NCBI GenBank assembly: GCA_951230915.1
Contig: OX579633.1
Span: 21,486,574-21,550,573 of the forward strand
Direction of reading: 5' to 3'
Source: Antitrichia curtipendula
Lineage: Eukaryota > Streptophyta > Bryopsida > Hypnales > Leucodontaceae
DNA length: 64,000 nt
Below, in pieces: positions 1 through 12,680 of this stretch. The notes under the pieces are model-generated. The model was given only the letters and a program-made list of their open reading frames with translations, searched no databases and was not told where the DNA came from. The stretch's first letter is position 1; each line of letters begins with the position of its first letter. Position numbers and translations under genes: made by a program.

Positions 1-744
1 AAGAAACTAGCAAGATTTTACAAGTGGGCCTAATTTTTCTAATACTTAATTCCTTCTACAAGATATATTGTGGAATTAAACAATAAAATGAGTTAAACAA
101 TATAATAAATAAAAACAAACAAAATTTTTAAAATATTAACTTCAAGACAAATTAAACAATATAAAAATTTGGCCCTTCTTGTACAATCTTGTTAGCTTTC
201 TTTGACAAGAATACAAAGTGTTAAAAACCTTTATTTATATTTTTTTAATTAATTGTGCCAAAGCATGTAGGCTGTAGCATGCTTTCACCCTTTTTCAAAA
301 GAGCATCTATAGAGGTAAGCCCTAAAGTTGGTCATCTACATGGAGACTCAAATCCAGTCATTTAAATGTTATATAGGACGTCATTATTGACATAAAAACA
401 CAAGTTCTTTTATTGAATATCCACTAAAATTCATCTTCTAATTCATGAAAACATCACATAAAACACATGTTTCTTATAGTAGCAACTTCACCAATGGATA
501 CTTCTACAAAGATTCATTAGGGGTTAATACATTGATTCAGTGTATAATATATGACTACAGTATTTAATTTAGATATTAAAGGTTCAAAATATTTTTGTTT
601 TTAATTAAAAGGATAGTTACAAAAATTAAATTAAATAGGTGGACCATTTGCATCATTTAAATTTATATGAAGGCTCATAATGAAGACTACGTTGATCACT
701 TAATCATTTAAAATCATTGTTCATGATTTAGTGCTTGTAATGTT
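1..744. other. AT-rich intergenic DNA, no gene seen
   Basis: No open reading frame of useful length or gene-like composition is visible on either strand. The part from about 372 to 530 resembles one arm of the palindromic element at 745-997: both carry a variant of the GACGT(CA/TA)TTATTGACAT block followed by a tract that ends near an ACATG..TTCTTATA motif. It is probably a decayed half copy of that element. Confidence 0.6.
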
Positions 745-997
745 TATAGCACTATAAGAACCTTAGAACCCCATGTTTTTTGTGACATTTTCATGATTTT
801 AGGAGACGGATTCTAGTAGACTTTTAATGAAACAACTTGTATTTTAATGTCAATAATAACGTCCAATATAACATTCACATGTTATATTGGACGTTATTAT
901 TGACATTAAAATACAAGTTGTTTTATTAAACGACCATTAAACGTCCATTAAAATCATGAAAATGTCACAAAAAACATGGGGTTCTTATACTATAGCC
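745..997. mobile_element. Palindromic MITE-like element (about 250 bp)
   Basis: The two halves are near-perfect inverted copies centred near 875. The left arm begins TATAGCACTATAAGAACC and the right arm ends with its reverse complement (..GGTTCTTATACTATAGCC, slightly diverged). The inner arms around GTCAATAATAACGTCC are almost identical. The outer parts differ by a short block near 806-820. There is no coding capacity. The structure fits a foldback or MITE element; no target duplication is clear, so the superfamily is not assigned. Confidence 0.75.
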
Positions 998-1766
998 TTT
1001 ACTTCTCATTAGACTAATGTTCAGCCTTTTCAGCCCTTCTATTTTAAACTTTATAAACAACATCCACATAATGGAGTTATGATATATTTGCAATTTTACA
1101 TTTATGTGCTTCATTGTAAGACATTCTAAACTACTACATCTATTTCCATCATGTAATTACTTAAACATACTATCTATTTTGAATATATCTCAATTTTTGA
1201 AAATATACTGCTTTAATTTTTTGGTAAAAAATTGCATAGCAACATATTTGTTTATATTTCATTTGGACTGTAGATCCTTACATCTAATTCCATGGTCATA
1301 GGTATCCAATGGATTCACAAATCCTGAAGAGAAATAAAACAGAGGCTTACAAGCAGACATGGTCATAAGCTCATGCTTACATACTAGCACACATATTTTG
1401 ACAACCAATGGAAATGGTTCCTAAACTAGTTGTTTTTGACAAAATTCTATTCAATATGGCATTTGAAGGTGATAGTTGACAAATCACTACAATTGTATCA
1501 CTAGACTACCATGAGCATTCTGAAATTGTATGTAATTATATGCTTATATGTCTAGAGTCATATTTTTTTGCTATCAATTGCAATATATAAAGTGAAGTAT
1601 TCTAATCCATTGAGCAAAATCAATAGATAGGAATATTCACTCACATCAAATGCATTCAATGATCGCCAATTCTCAAAGAGTCAAGAAAACATCAATAGTT
1701 TGGACCATCTACCTATAATAAAAATTCGCAAAAAAGAAGTTCCCAAGCCATCATACAATCCCGGTA
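998..1766. other. Intergenic DNA, no gene seen
   Basis: AT-rich sequence between the palindromic element and the decayed end of the LRR array. The only open frames are short (about 65 codons), without recognisable domains or supporting composition. Confidence 0.6.
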
Positions 1767-4395
1767 AAATGTACCACCAACTCAAATCAAGTGATGTCAA
1801 AGAAGACAAGTTCCATTACATCAAGCAATTTCAGCAAGTTCAAATACCAACTCAAAATGAAAGACGTCAAAAAACCAAAGTTCTTCACTGCATTAGGTAG
1901 TAATAATAAAATAGATTATCAACTCAAATTGAGTGGTACCAAAGAAGATAGATTCCTCAATACGTTGAGCAATGTCAATATGTTCAAAAATCCACTCAAA
2001 TCAAGTTATACAAATGAAGCCAAGTTCACAACGCATTTGGCAATGTGGAGAAGTTGGAACATCCACTCAAATCAAGTGACGTCAAAAAAGAAAAGTATCC
2101 CAATGCATCCGGCAGTGTGGATAGCTTGGAACACCTTCTAAAATCAAGTGATGTCAAAGAAGACAAGTTCCCCAATGCATCCGACAATGTGCATAGGTTG
2201 GAACACCTTATAAAATTAAGTGACGTAAAAGAAAACAAGTTCCCCAATGCATCCGGCAATGTGGATAGCATGGAACACCCCCTCAAATCAAGTGTCGTCA
2301 AAGAAGACAAGTTCCCCAATGCATCTAGTAATGTGCATAGGTTGGAACACATTCTAAATCAAAGTGACATCAAAGAAGACAAGTTCCCCAATGCATCCGG
2401 CAATGTCGATAGGTTGGAACACCCCCTCAAATCAAGTGTCGTCAAAGAAGACAAGTTCCCCAATGCATCTAGTAATGTGGATAGTTTGGAACACTCACTC
2501 AAATGAAGTGACGTCAAAGAAGACAAGTTCCCCAATGCATCTGGCAATGTGCATAGGTTGGAACACATTCTAAATCAATGTGACATCAAAGAAGACAAGT
2601 TCCCCAATGCATCCGGCAATGCCGATAGGTTGGAACACCCCCTCAAATCAAGTGATGTCAAAGAAGACAAGTTCCCCAATGCATCTGGCAATATCGATAG
2701 ATTGGAACACCAACTCAAATAAAGAGAAGTCAAAGAACACAAGTTCCCCAATGCATCCGGCAATGTCGATAGATTCGAATATATTTAAATCAAAGTGAAG
2801 TCAAAGAAGACAAGTTCCCCAATGCATCCGACAATGTCGATAGTTTGGAACACCCCCTCAAATGAAGTGACGTCAAAGAAGACAAGTTCTCCAATGCATC
2901 CGGCAATGTTGATAGATTGGAACACCAACTCAAATCAAGTGACATCAAAGATGATAAGTTCTCCAATGCATCCGGCAATGTGGATAGGTTGGAACACCCC
3001 CTCAAATGAAGTGACGTCAAAGAAGACAAGTTCCCCAATGCATCCGGCAATGTGGATAGGTTCCAACAACAACTCAAATCAAGTGACGTCAAAGAAGACA
3101 AGTTCCCCAATGCATCCGGCAATGTGGATAGGTTTGAACACCCCCTCAAATGAAGTGACGTCAAAGAAGACAAGTTCCCCAATGCATCCGGCAATGTCGA
3201 TAGTTTCCAACAAAAACTCAAATCAAGTGACGTCAAAGACGACAAATTCCCCAATGCTTCCGGCAATGTTGATAGGCTGGAGCTCCAATTCAAAAAAAGT
3301 GATGTCAAAGAAGACAAGTTCTCTAATGCATCCGGCAATGTGGATAGGTTCCAACAAAAACTCAAATCAAGTGACATCAAAGAAGAAAAGTTCCCCAATG
3401 CATCCGGCAATGTGGATAGGTTGTAACACCCCCTCAAATGAAGTGACGTCAAAGAAGACAAGTTCCCCAATGCATCTGGCAATGTGCATAGGTTGGAACA
3501 CTCATTCAACTGAAGTGACGTCAAAGAAGACAAGTTCCCCAATGCATCCGGCAATGTCAATAGTTTGGAACACCCCCTCAAATGAAGTGACTTCAAAGAA
3601 GACAAGTTCCCCATTGCATCCGACAATGTCAATAGTTTGGAACACCCCCTCAACTGAAGTGACGTCAAAGAAGACAAGTTCCCCATTGCATCCGGCAATG
3701 TGGATAGTTTGGAACACTCACTCAAATGAAATGACGTCAAAGAAGACAAGTTCCTCAATGCATCCGGCAATGTCAGTAGGCTAGAACACCAATTCAAATG
3801 AAGTGACGTCAAAGAGGACAAGTTCCCCAATGCATTCGGTAGTATGGATAGTTTGGAACATTCACTCAAATCAAGTGACGTCAAAGATGACAAGTTCCCC
3901 AATGCTTCCGGTAGTGTGGATAGTTTGGAACACCCCCTCAAATGAAGTGACGTCAAAGAAGACAAGTTCCCCATTGCATCCGGCAATGTCAATAGGCTAG
4001 AACACCAATTCAAATGAAGTGACGTCAAAGAAGACAAGTTCCCCATTGCATCCGATAATGTCAGTAGGCTAGAACACCAATTCAAATGAAGTGACGTCAA
4101 AGAGGACAAGTTCCCTAATGCATCCGGCAATGTAGATAGGTTGAAGCACCTTCTCAAATCAAGTGACGTCAAAGACGACAAGTTCCCCAATGCATCCGGC
4201 AATGTGGATAGGTTGGAACATTCACTCAAATCAAGTGATGTCAAAGACGACAAGTTCCCCAATGCTTCCGGCAGTGTGGATAGTTTGGAACACCCCCTCA
4301 ACTGAAGTGACGTCAAAGACGACAAATTCCCCAATGCTTCCGGCAGTGTGGATAGTTTGGAACACCCACTCAAATCAAGAGACGTCAAAGAGGAA
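1767..4395 (-). repeat. 72-bp coding tandem array (24-residue LRR units)
   Basis: On the minus strand a unit of 72 bp, that is 24 codons, is repeated about 35 times. It encodes an LRR of the form LPDALGNLSSLTSL-x-L-xx-CS-x-L-ST. On the plus strand the block GTCAAAGAAGACAAGTTCC recurs at nearly constant spacing. Units between about 2160 and 4390 are close to identical. Units below about 2040 are divergent and shortened, so the array decays towards its 3' end. The period is a multiple of three, so expansion or contraction by whole units keeps the frame open on both strands. That explains the long but meaningless open frame on the opposite strand (2795-3784). Confidence 0.93.
2026..2789 (-). pseudogene. 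Decayed 3' LRR tail beyond the stop codon
   Basis: Directly downstream of the receptor stop codon (minus strand), LRR-coding repeats continue in another frame, as open stretches at 2763-2575, 2568-2359 and 2352-2026 separated by single stops. All three share one frame, which differs from the main LRR frame. So a small indel near 2785-2790 ends the main ORF, and the downstream units keep the LRR pattern with point stops. Either the receptor once had about ten more LRRs and was truncated, or the tail is a by-product of array expansion that is no longer translated. The sequence does not decide between these. Confidence 0.7.
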
Positions 4396-7300
4396 TTGAA
4401 CATTCTTTCCGGAAGCAGTTGTACACTTAAACATTGGATTTTTAATGACTTTAATGATTCCATATTTTCCATTCCTTCAGGTAGTTTCTTTAAATGAGAT
4501 GCGTATAACTCCATTAGTGTAAGTTGAGTCAAACTCTTGAAGTCATAAGAGATTTCATCTTCTTCTGCGTATGCAAGTGGAATGTAAAGTGTTAAAGGTA
4601 TAAGATAATAGAAGAAGGTGATAAACGGATGATATTTTCAATTGAAACTCTTGTCAAGTTTTTTGAAAATTTGTGTCTTATAAATTGTAATATATTGATA
4701 AGTTCAAATGTTGTCTAAGCAAATAAATACAAAAGTACAATATGAACATCTATTTCAAATTATTGGTTACTATTCTTAAATCACTCTACCTATTTTTTGT
4801 AGTGAACAAAATGCCTAACAAAGGAATTACTTTGATTTGGTTTGATAATGAATCTAAAAATGAAAAATCAATTTCATTACAATACGCAATGAATATTGAC
4901 TTGTGATACACTTACCTGTTTGAACTAACAAAACTCGAAGCTTTGGATAGTTTTGTTCATTCAAATATTTGTCGAGGGTAACATCATTCCTTGATATTTG
5001 ACAAAAAAGTCCTTCAAGATTTTTGAAGTCAAACTCTTGCTTACACATATAATATCCCATGTTGTAAGTCTCACCATTTTGATTTACTATTAAGATTCTT
5101 AACTACTCCAAAATTGCATATTTACATAAATCAGACACAATCAATATGATCATGGAATGAAGTCATGAACAAAACCAAGTGAAGCAACTTTCATCTATTT
5201 AATGGAACTAAGCTTCTAAGAAGTCATTTCAAACACTAACTAACCTCGCTTTTCATTTGCTCAAATATACTTGCACTTGGATGATGAAGACGAGTCCCAA
5301 CATACTTCTTGTTTGTGTCAAGGTTAGAAGGTTGACCATTGACTTTCAACTCTACAATCTCTCGACCCATGTCACGAAGGTGATCATGCATGTGCAACAT
5401 CTCATCATCTACATCTACTAGTGAACGATGTTGCAATGTCTCAAATGCTTTGATCAACAAATCTTCACCATAAGTAAGTAAATGGGTACAATCAGAATGA
5501 ATATGCAACCTTTGACCATACACATCTTCGAGGAAAAAACAACAAATGTCCAAGAACATAGTTTTCTCTATCTCTGCCAATCCATCAAAACTAATCTTCA
5601 ATACTTCAAAGATCCTCCAATCATCTCCAATTCTCCCAGTTTGTGGTGATCTACCCCTTTTCATTCGTTGCAACACTCTCTCCCAACTTCTCAATCTCTC
5701 CTTGCCATGCAAAAAGGCACCAAGGACCTTTAAACTCAAAGGCAACCCTTTACAAGCTTCCACAACCATTGAACCCACCTCCAAAAATGGATTGGGCATG
5801 TTGATGTTTCCATCACCAAAGCAATGAGTAGTGAACAATTTCATAGCCAAATCTCCATCCGTCAATGGATGCAAATCATACGTTTTTTCAACATGATCTT
5901 TTATTGCATCCAAATTGCGTGAACACACAATCAATGTTGAATTGGGGTATGAAGAAAAGATGTTTTGTGATATAATGTTGTTGAGATGACTTGAATCCCA
6001 TACATCATCCAAAATGAGGAGTATATTATTCTTCTCCAAGGTCTCTTTTAACTCTTTTTGTCCATGGACTAAATTTTTCAGTATCTTGTCAACACCCAAT
6101 TTTTTCAATATGTCTTGTAATGCTTCTAAGCATTTTCCATCACTTTGAAGCCTTCCAATATAATAGAAACATCTTTTGCTGAACTTTGCATTTCCTTCTT
6201 CAGCGTGAAATAAAGCCTCAGCAATAGTGCTTTTTCCTACTCCACCCATACCAATGATGCCCAATGAGTTTATGTTTTGGAGGTAACTTTGCACCTCTCT
6301 GACTTTCTCATCAACTCCAAATAACTTTGTAAGCTCTCCATTTGGCTTTGCTTCATGGACCTACAATTATTACAATCAATTCAATGTCTTACTAGAATTG
6401 CAATGATTAACAAACAAAGTGATAAAAAAAAATTTAATGACTACAACAGTACAAATGGCATAGAAGCAAACCACAAGTGCATTATTTGATTTAAGCAATC
6501 TATCAATATTGAAAAAGTACCAAAAGTACAATTTCATGGAAATATTTATCGTGTCTCTAATTCTTAAGCAATGAAATCAATTTAGGCCTAGAAAAAATCT
6601 TAGACTTCAAAATGAAGAAGGTTCTAGCTTTACAAAGAAAGACAAGGTCACAATAAGTTCATATATGATGACAATATCTTAAATTAAGGAGTCTAGGAAT
6701 TAGGAAGTATAATTCAATGAAATCTCAAAGACCTCCAATCTCATCAAATTCCTCATATTGAAATGCAAAACCATCTTTGAGCTCTTCACAAACATCAAAA
6801 GGAAAATTCCTTTACATTTTGAATGATGCAAAAATTGATCAAATCAAGTTGAGAAGGTTTACCAAAAGGAACAAAAGTAGAACAATTTAACAACTGAAAA
6901 TCATGTTTAGACTTGATAATTCCACAAAATTGTACTTTGAAGCATATCTCTTGAACACTTTCTATGTGATCCTACTCCTTGATATAACTTTGTACCATTC
7001 ATTTAATAAAATTTGCATCATACCTTCCTTGAAGAGCAAATGGGTGATTGAAGTCCTTGTCCAACCAAATAATTTACTTTCACATTTATGAGTCGCTTCC
7101 ATATCTCACAAAATGATGGCCTCTCGGAAGGATTGAAAGCACAACATTCTCTTATCAATGTATTCAATTCTCCACAAAAGCTTGGCAAATTGGGACGTAC
7201 ACCATATTTTACCTTCTCATATAAATCTCTTGAAAAATAGGTTGGTTGTTCTTGCTCGAATGACAACCTACCGCTTAAAAGCTCAGCACATGTAATGCCA

Positions 7301-8754
7301 AACGAATACACATCGGCTTGAAAATAATTTGCATTACCTTTAGCATATGCTTTCAAGACCTCTGGAGCCCTATACATGGAAGTGCCCATATTATCGGGTT
7401 TAAAAGTCTCACTTCCAACTTCAATTTTTGAGATACCAAAATCAGTCAATTTTATGTATCCAAAGGAACTTGAAGATGGAAAGGATTGCTCTTCTTTTCT
7501 CAATGGAGTCCACAAAATATTCCCGGGCTTCAAATCACGATGTGCCACATGCATATCATGCAAATAATACATACCACTAGCTATTTGTTGAATAACATCA
7601 AGCAAAACATCATAGGGAAGCAAGTAATGTTCTTCGGAAATGTGTTCAGTGATTAAGTTCTTCACACTTGTATCCATCTTTTCCATCATCAAAAAAGGCC
7701 ATCCATCATCGCCTTTTCCCATTCCTATGAACCTCACAAGATTGGGATGATTCAAGCCTGCAAGAATACTTGATTCTGTACAAAAATTCTCCATGGTCTT
7801 CGCATCACATGGTCCTCCACAATTATTCAAGATTTTGGTGGCACAAGTGACACCCATCCATTGCGATTCGTAAACAGATCCAGCATTTCCAGCCTCACCA
7901 AGTTGTTTGCTTTTCTCACACATACCACAATCTGCAAACTTCAAAGTATTCAATTCACCTCCTTTAATGAAATCAAGGGTCTCCAACCTCTGTAACAAAT
8001 ACTTTGGAAGTTTAGAGGACATGTCCGACACCAAAGGATTCTTTGGATTTTGTAGTATCCTTCTAAAGTTTTCTCGATCAAGTTGAACATCCTCGCAAGA
8101 GGCAATCCCAAAATCAACTGATTTGATCTCATCCTGTGATTGAATCTTCACATACGTGGCTTTGAAGCAACTCTCCAACTCCAACAACAACTCTCGAAAT
8201 GATTCTTCATTTTCCAATTGAAAAATAGCTGAAATAGATAAATCTTCACCTCCACATTCTTCAACAAGTGAAAATGCTTTTAACACAAGACGATACACAT
8301 CATTCAAGATGCAATTGAACTCCTCAACACGACCAGAAGAATATATCTCCTTCAATATCCAATCCACTGTAGACCGAATCTTCTTGACCAAATGTTGACA
8401 TTGCTTTGCATTCAATATACACAGGTTATCTCTTGCCAATATTTGGTCCAACTTCTTACAATACTCTTCATACCATTGCAAGAAATCATCATACCTTGAA
8501 GTGGGTGGTGAAACCAAATGGTCACTAGAATAAAATACACCTGAAGGCACATCCACGTGAGCAATCCTAACATGACCACCATCATTCCTTTCAATAGTAG
8601 GATTTTCCAAAGAATGAATGCTCACATTTTGGCCATCATTCTGTTCAGTTAGAAGATGTTGCACATGAGATGTCAATGGTTTTTGACAACACATACAAAA
8701 AATTCTTGATAGTTTCAAAGTAATTGCCTTCAATAGTTTCAAAGGCTTATCCAT
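2790..8754 (-). CDS. Protein kinase-NB-ARC-LRR immune receptor (PK-NBS-LRR class)
   Basis: Probable intracellular immune receptor. Inferred exons: 8754-7024, 6360-5245, 5069-4916 and 4564-2790. All have GT/AG borders and matching phases (0, 0, 1), giving about 1591 residues. Residues 85-210 are predicted mostly helical; Cys20, 22 and 23 near the N-terminus could be acylated. The kinase spans about 277-555: glycine loop 286-292, Lys307, Glu327, HRD 405-407, DFG 438-440 and APE 463-465 are all present, so it is probably active. NB-ARC follows: P-loop GMGGVGKST 614-622, kinase-2 LLILDDVWD 691-699, GLPL 782-785, an RNBS-D-like FLDICCFF 846-853 and MHD 901-903. The last 590 residues hold about 22 LRRs. 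The kinase-NBS-LRR order is known from mosses. Exon 3's acceptor (after 5070) is the least certain border. The LRR exon ends at a frameshift-like stop, so the C-terminus may be truncated. The kinase and NBS-LRR parts could be separate transcripts, but the phase match argues for one. Confidence 0.85.
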
Positions 8755-11700
8755 TGTTCAACCAATAGAGGTTATGGAAAATCATAAATGAGTTACAAGA
8801 ACTTTGGCATCTTGTTGTAGTACTCCTTGCCTGCAAATTCAATTAAAAATACAAATAAGAAAATAACACGGTTTGAATCACTATCTACTACAAAAACACA
8901 AGATATTCAATATCGATGATAACCTTTACAAGTAGCCAATGTTAAATGCAAAACAACCTCTCAAAAACATAATCTTCTTAAGGAAATTGGTCATTGCCAA
9001 TATATCACTCACTTCATAACACTTCAACATAAATCTAAAATATACATTTAAAAATTAAGAAACTAATAAAAATATCCAAGCAACACTTGCATTGAAGATA
9101 TAACATGAATATGGGATGACAATGCAAATTTAAAATAAGGTGTCCAAAATATGAAACAACAAGTTTTACATCCATCAAAATTGTTTGGAAAACATTTATT
9201 TATTTATCTTCCGTCAAAGTTACAGAATCATAAGACTAATACTATCTTTAATGCACAATTCCAAGGCCATTCAAAGTTGCAAAATCTAAAGAATTTGAGC
9301 TATTTCAATCATTTTTATGTAAAATAGATATGCTCATGTGTAATATTGAATAGGAAAAAATGCATATTGGTGACAATTCCACTACAACTAGCCATAAGTT
9401 TCATTAGCAAAAGTTTCTTAGAAAGAACAATAGAGGGCATTGACTAATTTGGGGATCTCTATAATTGAAGTTGGGACAAAAACTTTGGGCTAGACAATAT
9501 ATATGGATACCTCAATATAAAGCAACACCACTTAATTGTGACCCCTTTCTAAAATCAAGTTCCTTCAAAATTCTTGCCAAAAATATACTCCCACTATTCA
9601 TGGGAGTTTACAGTCAAATTTCAATACACTTATTTTCGACACTTTGAAAATTCATAGTAAAGACTCTATTGTAGTTAAAAACAATTTTAAAGGAAGTGAG
9701 AATCAAGCATCACATAGACATAGAGAGAGCATGATCGAATCTAATGTTGGTATATTTAATGTTGCCTAATTGAAACACTCTAACATTTGAAGTGCTTTAA
9801 ATTGAATATAGGCACTTGTAGTTAAGATGCCACATGCATCTTATTGCATTCTAAGATTTCTTACAGTTATTGTAAAGTAAAATCTAAAAAAATTCAAGTG
9901 ACTAAAAAGTAATAAGGGTGAGCTTGAATACAAAGTTCATTCTAAATGCAATCATTCATTACTTTATTTAAAGTTCTATAAAAATGCATTGTCATTAATA
10001 TTTTGAGAAACATTACGACATTTGCATGGAACAATGCATTGATTTTCATGTAGCAAATGCACTACTATTTATTGTTTCTTAGAGTTTTCGAATCTTCAAA
10101 GCATGATTTATTACATTGTACTCTACTACTTTGCAGAAAAAATAATAATATAGTTATTATAGATCATAATATCATATATTACAAAATACTAAAATTCAAA
10201 TGTAAATAAACATTAATAGTTCAAATAGGGCATTAATCAAAAGACCAAACAATGACATTGAAATCCTCCACTCACTTCAAAATTTAATAATAGCTCAAGG
10301 ACATATGAAATATTGGTGCTTAATTTTTTCTTAAAGAAAAACATGTAAAATGAAATCAAGTATTTTTATTTTATTTTACTCAATTGAATTGCTCATATTC
10401 ATATACAGCTAGTGCGTGGTGTTGGGACTATGCACTCCAAGAGATGTAATGAATGGCCACCTAACAGAAGTCAACTTCCAAAACTACTATTCAAAACATG
10501 TCCTTCAAATTATGCCCACCTATAAATTCCATTATGTGCTAACTATGAATGTATTAAAAGAGGTTCAACTTGTACTTGAAATGATTTATTGTTCTTCTAT
10601 GTGAAGAACTATTTGATAATTTACATTCTTGAGAAAATATACAAACGGGCAATGCAGTGAAAATCCAAGTATAGAATTAATTTTGGACCTTTTAAGCCCT
10701 CAAAATATTGTCATTCACTAATCAATGTACTATTAAATGAGAGGTTTTAAAATGGTGTATCTCCAAAAAAAATTATGATATTAATAGATTGTCTATGCAT
10801 GCATAAATTTATAAGATAATCCTTCAACTTTTGTAACAATTTCATGCTACACATTCTCTAAATGCTTCAAAAAGAAAATTTCATCAATATGAATTCAGAT
10901 TGAAAAGTTAGAAGTTCTTAATGAAGTCATCAATCACTCCATTACTGTCGTGTAAGACATACATTGTGACCAAAATCTTACATATTGAAAAAATCCTACA
11001 ATGGAATGATTCCCTAGGTGTTCATTGTGGATCATTTGACCACAATGGGTTGTTCTACTTTAGCTTACACTTGACTCAAACAAAACACAATAGGGTGGTA
11101 GATAGAACATTCAAAAACATAAAAACTTCCAAATCAATTATCTTTTGTACAATTATATATTTGACATCAATTTCATCAAATTAGTCAATTATAAAGGAAG
11201 GGCTATCTTCCAAAGATTCAAGCCTTACTTTGCAAGAATGAGAAATTACTTGGACAAGATATGGCCATGAAGTCCTATGTCCACCATTCAAAATATGAAT
11301 TTGAAGCACTTGGTGGATGAATGAACCTCCTTTCCATCTTGTAAAAAATGTCCATCACCATCTTTCAATGTCGCTTCAATGGAGTAACCTAATAACAAAG
11401 AGATTGTTTCCAAAATGAAGAGCATCCAACGTGTCTCTATTTTTCAACAAAACCCAAAAAATAAATCTCAAAAGAAAGAGACTTGTCTACTACCGACCAC
11501 AATTCAAACATTTAACACAAAATAAAAAAGTAACGGCACGTACTAGCTATCTTCTTGAAGTTTGGTACAGTTCCAAATCAAAAACGGCCACTAGATAAGT
11601 GTCTTTGGAATGCCAACATCAAATACCTACAATAAGGAAGACAAGCAACATATAAACCTTCATAGTGGTGACAACTTACAACATACACACATATGAAACA

Positions 11701-11842
11701 TCAATTTTGTTATATTGATGGTATTCTAATATTTTGACAAGTTTCAAGAAGGGTGAACTAAGACATCATTACATGTTTTTTGATCTTTGTGGATGGTTGT
11801 GAGTTACTCTGGAATTGTCTAAAACTGTGCCGCAGCAGCTGC
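8755..11842. other. AT-rich intergenic DNA with a MITE fragment
   Basis: Upstream side of the receptor gene. No coding region is recognised; all open frames are below 90 codons and AT-biased. The part from about 10880 to 11068 is a truncated copy of the transposon family at 31113-31556. It shares a TCACTCC-containing interior and ends with CACAATGGGTTGTTCTACTTT, which matches the terminal repeat of that family. Its other end was not found. Confidence 0.55.
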
Positions 11843-11871
11843 ATGACGTGGCAGAGGGACTGCCACGTCAT
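11843..11871. promoter_or_regulatory. Perfect 12-bp inverted repeat with two ACGTGGC motifs
   Basis: ATGACGTGGCAG is followed after five bases (AGGGA) by its exact reverse complement CTGCCACGTCAT. Each arm carries the ACGTGGC core bound by plant bZIP (ABRE / G-box type) factors. No gene start is obvious next to it and a poly-T-rich tract follows. It could be a regulatory site, a small hairpin, or the end of an unrecognised transposon. Confidence 0.45.
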
Positions 11872-12556
11872 ATTTTTATTTTAAAAATTCAAAAAAAGTT
11901 TTTTTTTTTTTCATTCTTTTTCTTCATTTTAAGATTTTTTCTTTTTCTTTTTCAAAAAAGAATTCTGACAACGGCCGTTCTTTTATTGCCAGGGGAACAA
12001 CACTTAAAACAAGCTTGAAATGACCCTCCCAACACCCAAAAAAACATCCAATGATATCCATGCTTGCCCTAGTTTGTGGCCTACAATTAGACCTTCATGA
12101 AAATATATGTCAAGATTTCTAGCATCATAATTGCACTAATTTAATGAAATTGCAATTCCAAATGTGTAAATGATATATATGGAGTAAAATTCCACCCCCA
12201 AAACTAACAAACAAAAAGCATCCACTACAATACCAACCAGCTTTGCCTTGAGGATAGTCCTGCTCAAAAGAAAACATTTGTGGTTGATGCTTTGATTTCT
12301 CTTGTTAGAATTTTCTATTGTAAACCTTCTAAGTAAATTTTAGAGTACAACACACTCAAAAGAAGTCTCGATATCAAACCACCAGAATCAAATCAACTCT
12401 GAGGAGAAAGAAAATGGCTCCAATTCTTGCCAATCAATCCTCTTGTATAAGTCCATGACAAACAAGCACTACTACGATGATTTTCAACTTAGAATCAGAC
12501 TCTTGAACCCGTAATCATACATTAGTTCACATTTACTTACTAAACAAGAATTACCG
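11872..12556. other. Intergenic DNA, no gene seen
   Basis: Contains a long T-rich tract at about 11898-11960 and otherwise unremarkable AT-rich sequence. Confidence 0.5.
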
Positions 12557-12604
12557 TTGCCCCTACACCATCCCCTGAAAAGATGTGAACAACTTGTTCG
12601 ACTT

Positions 12605-12680
12605 TATATGGGTATGGAATGTATATATATAGGTATGGAATATATACGGGTTTGGAATATATACGGGTATGGAATACGAA
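12605..12680 (+). repeat. Short tandem repeat, about 18-20 bp unit
   Basis: Four imperfect units built on GGTATGGAATATATACGG follow each other directly. The unit lengths vary slightly. They lie in an open frame of 147 codons (12557-13000) whose translation is dominated by the repeat and has no recognisable domain, so I do not call a gene. Confidence 0.7.

Noticed and set aside
2795..3784. Plus-strand open frame of 329 codons with repeated TSKKTSSPMHPAMSIVWN units
   Set aside because: It is the antisense of the LRR array; because the repeat unit is 72 bp, one antisense frame stays open by construction.
1767..4395. Possible CRISPR-like array because of regular spacing
   Set aside because: The repeats are contiguous coding LRR units without variable spacers, in a plant nuclear context.
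5546..5827. Plus-strand open frame of 93 codons
   Set aside because: Antisense shadow of the NB-ARC exon.
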